64,000 bases of DNA from Cryptomeria japonica (lineage: Eukaryota > Streptophyta > Pinopsida > Cupressales > Cupressaceae): NCBI RefSeq assembly GCF_030272615.1, contig NC_081406.1, positions 211,024,997 through 211,088,996 on the forward strand, written 5' to 3'. Shown piece after piece: positions 59,941 through 64,000 of this stretch. The notes under the pieces were generated by a model. It made no database searches. It was not told where the DNA came from and saw only the letters and a list, made by a program, of their open reading frames with translations. Within the stretch, counting starts at the first letter, position 1. Every line of letters begins with the position of its first letter. The position numbers were made by a program, and so were the translations under genes.

Positions 59941-62127
59941 CTAAGTCTCTACCAATGGAGGTAAGACTCCGAGCTGATCTCTGAGATACTCAAAAGTTTC
60001 CTTAGGCAAAGGTTTTGTGAAAATATCTGCAAGCTGTTCTTTAGTATTCACATAAACTAGTTTTATCTCCTTTTCTTCAACTTTTTCCCTTAGAAAATTC
60101 AACTTGATAGAAACATGTTTTGTTTTAGAATGTAATACTGGATTCTTAGATATATCAATTGTTGCAGTGTTATCACAATATATAGTAATAGGTTCCTTGC
60201 ATTTTACCTTTATGTCTTTCAACATTTGCTTAAGCCAAAGTACCTGTGTACAGTTTGTTGCTGCTGCAACATATTCTGATTCTGTTGTTGATAAAGATGT
60301 ACAACTCTGTTTCTTACTTAACCAAGAAACTAATCTCTTTCCAAGAAAGAATGCTCCTCCAACAGTGCTTTTTCTATCATCCACATCTCCTGCCCAATTT
60401 GCATCTGTGTATGCATATAGATCAAAATTTTTATCTTTAGGATACCATAATCCAAGATTTACTGTGCCTTGTAAGTACCAGAAAATCCTTTTTACTATTG
60501 ATTCATGATTTTCCCTAGGATTAATCTGAAATCTAAAAACTATACATACTGCATTCATAATATCAGGTCTGGTTTGTGTCAAATACAGTAAACCTCCTAT
60601 CATAAATTTGTATCTAGTTGGATTAACAGGTGTAGATTCATCCCTTTGAGATAATTTGTCATTTGTAGTCATAGGTGTGCTTACCGGTTTAGAGTTCTCC
60701 ATCCCAAATTTCTTAAGTAGTTCTTTCAAGTACTTAGATTGACTAAAAAATATGCCTTTATTAGTCTGTAAAATCTGTAATCTTAAAAAGAATTTTATTT
60801 CTCCGACCATAAACATTTCAAATTCATGCTGCATTTCAAGAGAAAATTCTTTGCATAATCCATCCTCTCCTCCAAAGATTATATCATCAACAAATACTTC
60901 CATAATCAAGATGTCATCATTAGTTACTTTGTAATATAAATTGCTATCTGCATTTCCTTTATTAAAACCAATCTTTAAAAGATACTTATCCAATCTTGCA
61001 TACCAAGCTCTTGGAGCTTGTTTTAATCCATACAGAGCTTTTCTTAATCTGCAAACCATATCATTGTCATCTGTTAAGGAAAATCCATGAGGTTGTTCAA
61101 TATAGACTTCCTCTTCAAGATCTCCATTCAAAAATGCACATTTGATATCCATTTGATAAACTTTGTAATCCTTGTGAGCTGCAAAGGCCAAGAATAATCT
61201 AACTGCCTCAATTCTAGCTACCAGTGCAAAGGTTTCATTGTAATCAACTCTTTTTCTTTCTGAGAATATCCCTTACACACTAGTCTTGCTTTATTTCTGA
61301 CAACCTTACCATCTTCATTGAGTTTGTTTCTAAATACCCATTTGGTTTCAATTACATTTTTATTTTTAGGCCGGGGAACTAATGTCCAAGTATTATTTTT
61401 CTCAATTTGTCCTAATTCTTCTTCCATAGCTTTAATTCAAAATTTATCTTCACATGCCTCATTGATAGATAATGGTTCAATTTGAGAAATAAGACACACC
61501 TCTTCATTTGCCAATCTTCCTCTTGTCATGACTCCTTTAAATTTGCTTCCAATTATCTGATCTTCAGAATGATTCAGTCTTACATACCGGGGTGTCTTAG
61601 TCAGTTGTTGTTCTTCAATTACTATGGAATCCTATGATGATACCGGAGTAACTGGATCATCATTCTGTACTGGTGGATTTATTGTAGGTTCATTTGTCAT
61701 AATTTATGTTCTTGATTCAGAGTCTATATACCTTGAAGTTCCTCTGAATTGTTCATCAATATTTACATTTGTACTCTCAACAATTTTCTGTAATCTTTTA
61801 TTAAAACATCTATATGCTTTACTCTTAGATGAATAACCAAGAAATATTCCTTCATCACTTCTAGGATCAAACTTGCCAATATACTCATCTCTTCTAATAT
61901 AACATTTACTTCCAAAAATTCTGAAATACTTAAGAGTAGGAGTATTACCAAACCATAGTTCATGAGGGGTCTTACCGGTTTCACCTTTGATGTGAACTTT
62001 GTTGAATGTATATACAACAGTGCTTACTGCCTCTCTCCAGTACACATGTGGTAGATTTGCTTCTGATAACATACTTCTTGCTGCATCCAAAATAGTTCTA
62101 TTTTTCCTTTCAACAACTCCATTCTGT
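59941..62127 (-). pseudogene. pol: Copia pol fragment: integrase C-terminus, RT, RNase H
   Basis: From 62127 leftward: QQNGVVERKNRTI (end of the integrase core region), HELWFGNTPTLKYFRIFGS (integrase C-terminal), a linker with several stops, and NTWTLVPRPKNKNVIETKWVF with the start of RT (61427-61218). After a frameshift near 61205 comes a 416-aa open stretch to 59941. RT boxes: MDIKCAFLNGD, YGLKQAPRAWY and the catalytic FVDDII. RNase H shows YTDANWAGD, TESEYVA and CDN; the end is LADIFTKPLP. Order IN-RT-RNase H defines Copia. The missing upstream half and the linker stops make it non-functional. Confidence 0.9.
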
Positions 62128-63171
62128 TGTTGGGTCCTGGAGACAACTGAGATGGGGGGGTGAATCAGTTGTCAAATAAATTCAAACCAAAAACTTATTA
62201 ACCAACTTAATGCTTAGTACCGATAAAACAGTTAAGTATGCCGGTAAACAATGTTAACAGAAAATTGTTATACCGGTAAGAATTAATGCATGAAACATAA
62301 GCACAAAGTCATCCACAACATATGACACCAATATTTGTACATGGAAACCCTATAAGGGGAAAAACCACGATGGGAAACCTTACCCACAATCAGATGATAC
62401 TACTGCAGATAGTAAGTGTACAAAGAGGGGTCTGCACATGCAGAAAGGCCAATAGCCTAGAGCTCACTGCTCAATCACAAATGGGAGTCACACTGACTAC
62501 AGTTGGATGGTTAAATCCAATAAGAATGTACTGCACAAAATAGCATCTTCATATGCTGGATTCAGTACCGGTGTAATGCTGATATACTTCTACAAAAACC
62601 TAACTTCACCTTCAAATGATATCTTCATGTATATCCCTACTTGATCTCGCATATACCCTTCCTTAAATCTTTTTCGCATTCCACACTTGATCTTTCAAAT
62701 AAGATCTTACATTTATACCATACCCTAAGACCAATTTTAGTAGGTCGGCTCTACAAGATATTACAATAAAAATATTTTACAAACAATACAATATCCGATG
62801 CAATAACCAATTGAACATGTCGGCTTAATGCATTTACAACAATAATAAATCATCTCCATAGCATGCCATGCTGATCTGGAAAAGATAAACCTGCCGGTGT
62901 AACTCTAGATAACCTGGACCTATTTGCCGGTAAAAGCAAATATGCAAATAAGAATATACCAATGATTATTACTTCAAAATAAAGTGTCCACATGATGTCT
63001 TCGACATTACCAAGTGTCTTTCATGTTATTACAGGTGTCGGTGAACATTATATCCTGCCGGTTAACCATATACCGGTAACTGTTACACAGTTTACTGTTT
63101 GCCGGTGAATGTTGCTAGATCTCCAAAGTAGGTGTTGACATCAATGACAAAACCATACCAAAATACCAACA
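62128..63171 (-). repeat. 5' LTR of Copia element C
   Basis: 1,044 bp. Its inner end (62128) abuts integrase coding directly, with CCAACA/CAACAACAG overlap, so no PBS remains. Confidence 0.9.
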
Positions 63172-64000
63172 TTTCCCATGTTTTTCTTCCAAATGTATTG
63201 GCATATTATTGGAGATGATGTTACTAGAGCTGTGAAAGAGTTTTTTGGTGCTAGAAAACTTTTGAAAGAAGTTAATGGTACTTTTATAGCTCTTATACCC
63301 AAAAAGATGGGGGTAGATTCAATGGATCTTTTCAGACCTATAAGCTTATGCAACTCTCTCTATAAGATTATCTCTAAGGTCCTTACCTCTAGAATTCTAA
63401 ATTTGCTTCCTTCCATTATTTTGCCTCAGCAAAGTGGTTTTGTCCCGGGAAGGCAAATTTTGGACTCTATCATCGCTGTTCATGAAAATATCCATTCTCT
63501 AGCCTTTTCTAAAAAAGAAGGTTTTTTTTTTTCTGAAACTTGACCTCTCTAAAGCCTATGATAGAGTGGATTGGGATTTTATGATGGATGTTCTTTCTAC
63601 TTTTGGTTTTAATCCTAGGAGTGTTGGCCTTATCAGGCAACTTGTTTCTTTGGCTACTTTCTCTGTGTTAATGAATGGCTCCTCCTCTCCTTTCTTTAAA
63701 GCTTCAAGAGGTCTCAGGCAGGGGGACCCTCTATCTCTAGTGATCTTTATCATCATGGCGGAATGTTTGGGGAGATGTATTGGAAAGCTGGTTGAGAAAA
63801 GGGAGTTTTGTGATTTGAATCCTTCTTCGGCGGATCAAATATGCTCTCATCAACAGTTTGTTGATGATTCTATAATAATGGGAAAAGCCACTATGAAGGA
63901 CGCTAGAAGACTAAAAAAGGCTTTGGATAACTATGGAGAGGCTACTGGTCAGCTTATAAACTGGTCTAAAAGCTTTGTTTATTTTATCAATACCCCGGAG
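63172..64000 (+). pseudogene. LINE ORF2, reverse transcriptase part, cut by window end
   Basis: Continues the LINE interrupted by C. Boxes: NGTFIALIPKK, FRPISLCNSLYKIISKVL, PQQSGFVPGRQILD, then after a T-run frameshift (63522-63532) LDLSKAYDRVDW, MNGSSSPFFKASRGLRQGD and the catalytic QQFVDDSII (about 63855), where most plant L1 have FADD. The frame is still open at the window end. This is the polymerase that copies LINE RNA at the target site. Confidence 0.9.

Larger units (their letters stand above)
58491..63171 (-). mobile_element. Copia element C, internally deleted
   Basis: LTRs 58491-59553 and 62128-63171, target duplication TTTCC perfect (58486-58490 and 63172-63176); removal restores the LINE frame. 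On the minus strand the interior begins directly with integrase C-terminal coding, then RT and RNase H, then a polypurine tract. Gag, protease, the integrase core and the primer binding site are missing. LTRs are very alike, differing by a few substitutions, a 15-17-bp gap and a small CCGGTGAACATTATATCCT duplication, so the insertion is relatively young. It is the only pol source in the window. Confidence 0.9.

Overview
This is eukaryotic nuclear DNA, very probably from a plant with a large, repeat-filled genome. A gymnosperm is my best guess, because most of the window is old nested plant retrotransposons and CACTA-type DNA transposon genes with GT-AG introns. The organism is inferred, not proven. 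I found no intact host gene, no RNA gene and no CRISPR array. The only host-like coding sequence is a broken clathrin heavy chain fragment at 51709-52519.

Layout: 1-502 is a coding remnant on the minus strand. 1077-10111 is a solo LTR (F, TSD CAATT/CAATC) split by a complete LTR element A (1612-8316, minus strand, TSD ATCTC). 10249-11330 is an irregular array of about 17 copies of a TGGAAAA...CCATTGGGAC motif. 11838-13660 is the 3' half of a LINE (minus). 13668 starts a CACTA-type end with TTCCGAC repeats. 14400-16633 and 52600-55255 are two copies of one dispersed element carrying a large minus-strand protein of unknown function. 18768-26155 is complete LTR element B (plus, TSD GGTTA).

26209-51150 holds what looks like one CACTA (En/Spm) transposon on the plus strand, heavily interrupted. 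Its genes are a multi-exon TNP2-type transposase (26209-33865), a SET-domain gene (34699-44389), and further exons ending in a Transposase_24/TNPA-like segment (44515-51147). Four insertions cut it. They are long LTR G1 (28440-31537), flanked by a 344-bp duplication of transposase sequence; D (35009-43864, TSD CAAAC), which itself contains E (36611-40853, TSD CAGTG); and long LTR G2 (47279-50835).

55290-64000 is an L1-type LINE (ORF1 with DUF4283 and a zinc knuckle; ORF2 with endonuclease and RT) running off the right edge. It is interrupted by a deleted Copia element C (58491-63171, minus, TSD TTTCC).

How the parts fit together: A and B encode a zinc-knuckle Gag and a large second ORF, but no protease, integrase or RT. 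C encodes Copia integrase/RT/RNase H. All three share TG...CA ends, and a 35-bp block spanning the polypurine tract and the 3' LTR start is identical in all three. I infer that A and B are non-autonomous elements moved by C-like Copia machinery. The strongest novel candidates are the Gag+ORF2 elements and the SET-domain gene inside the CACTA transposon.
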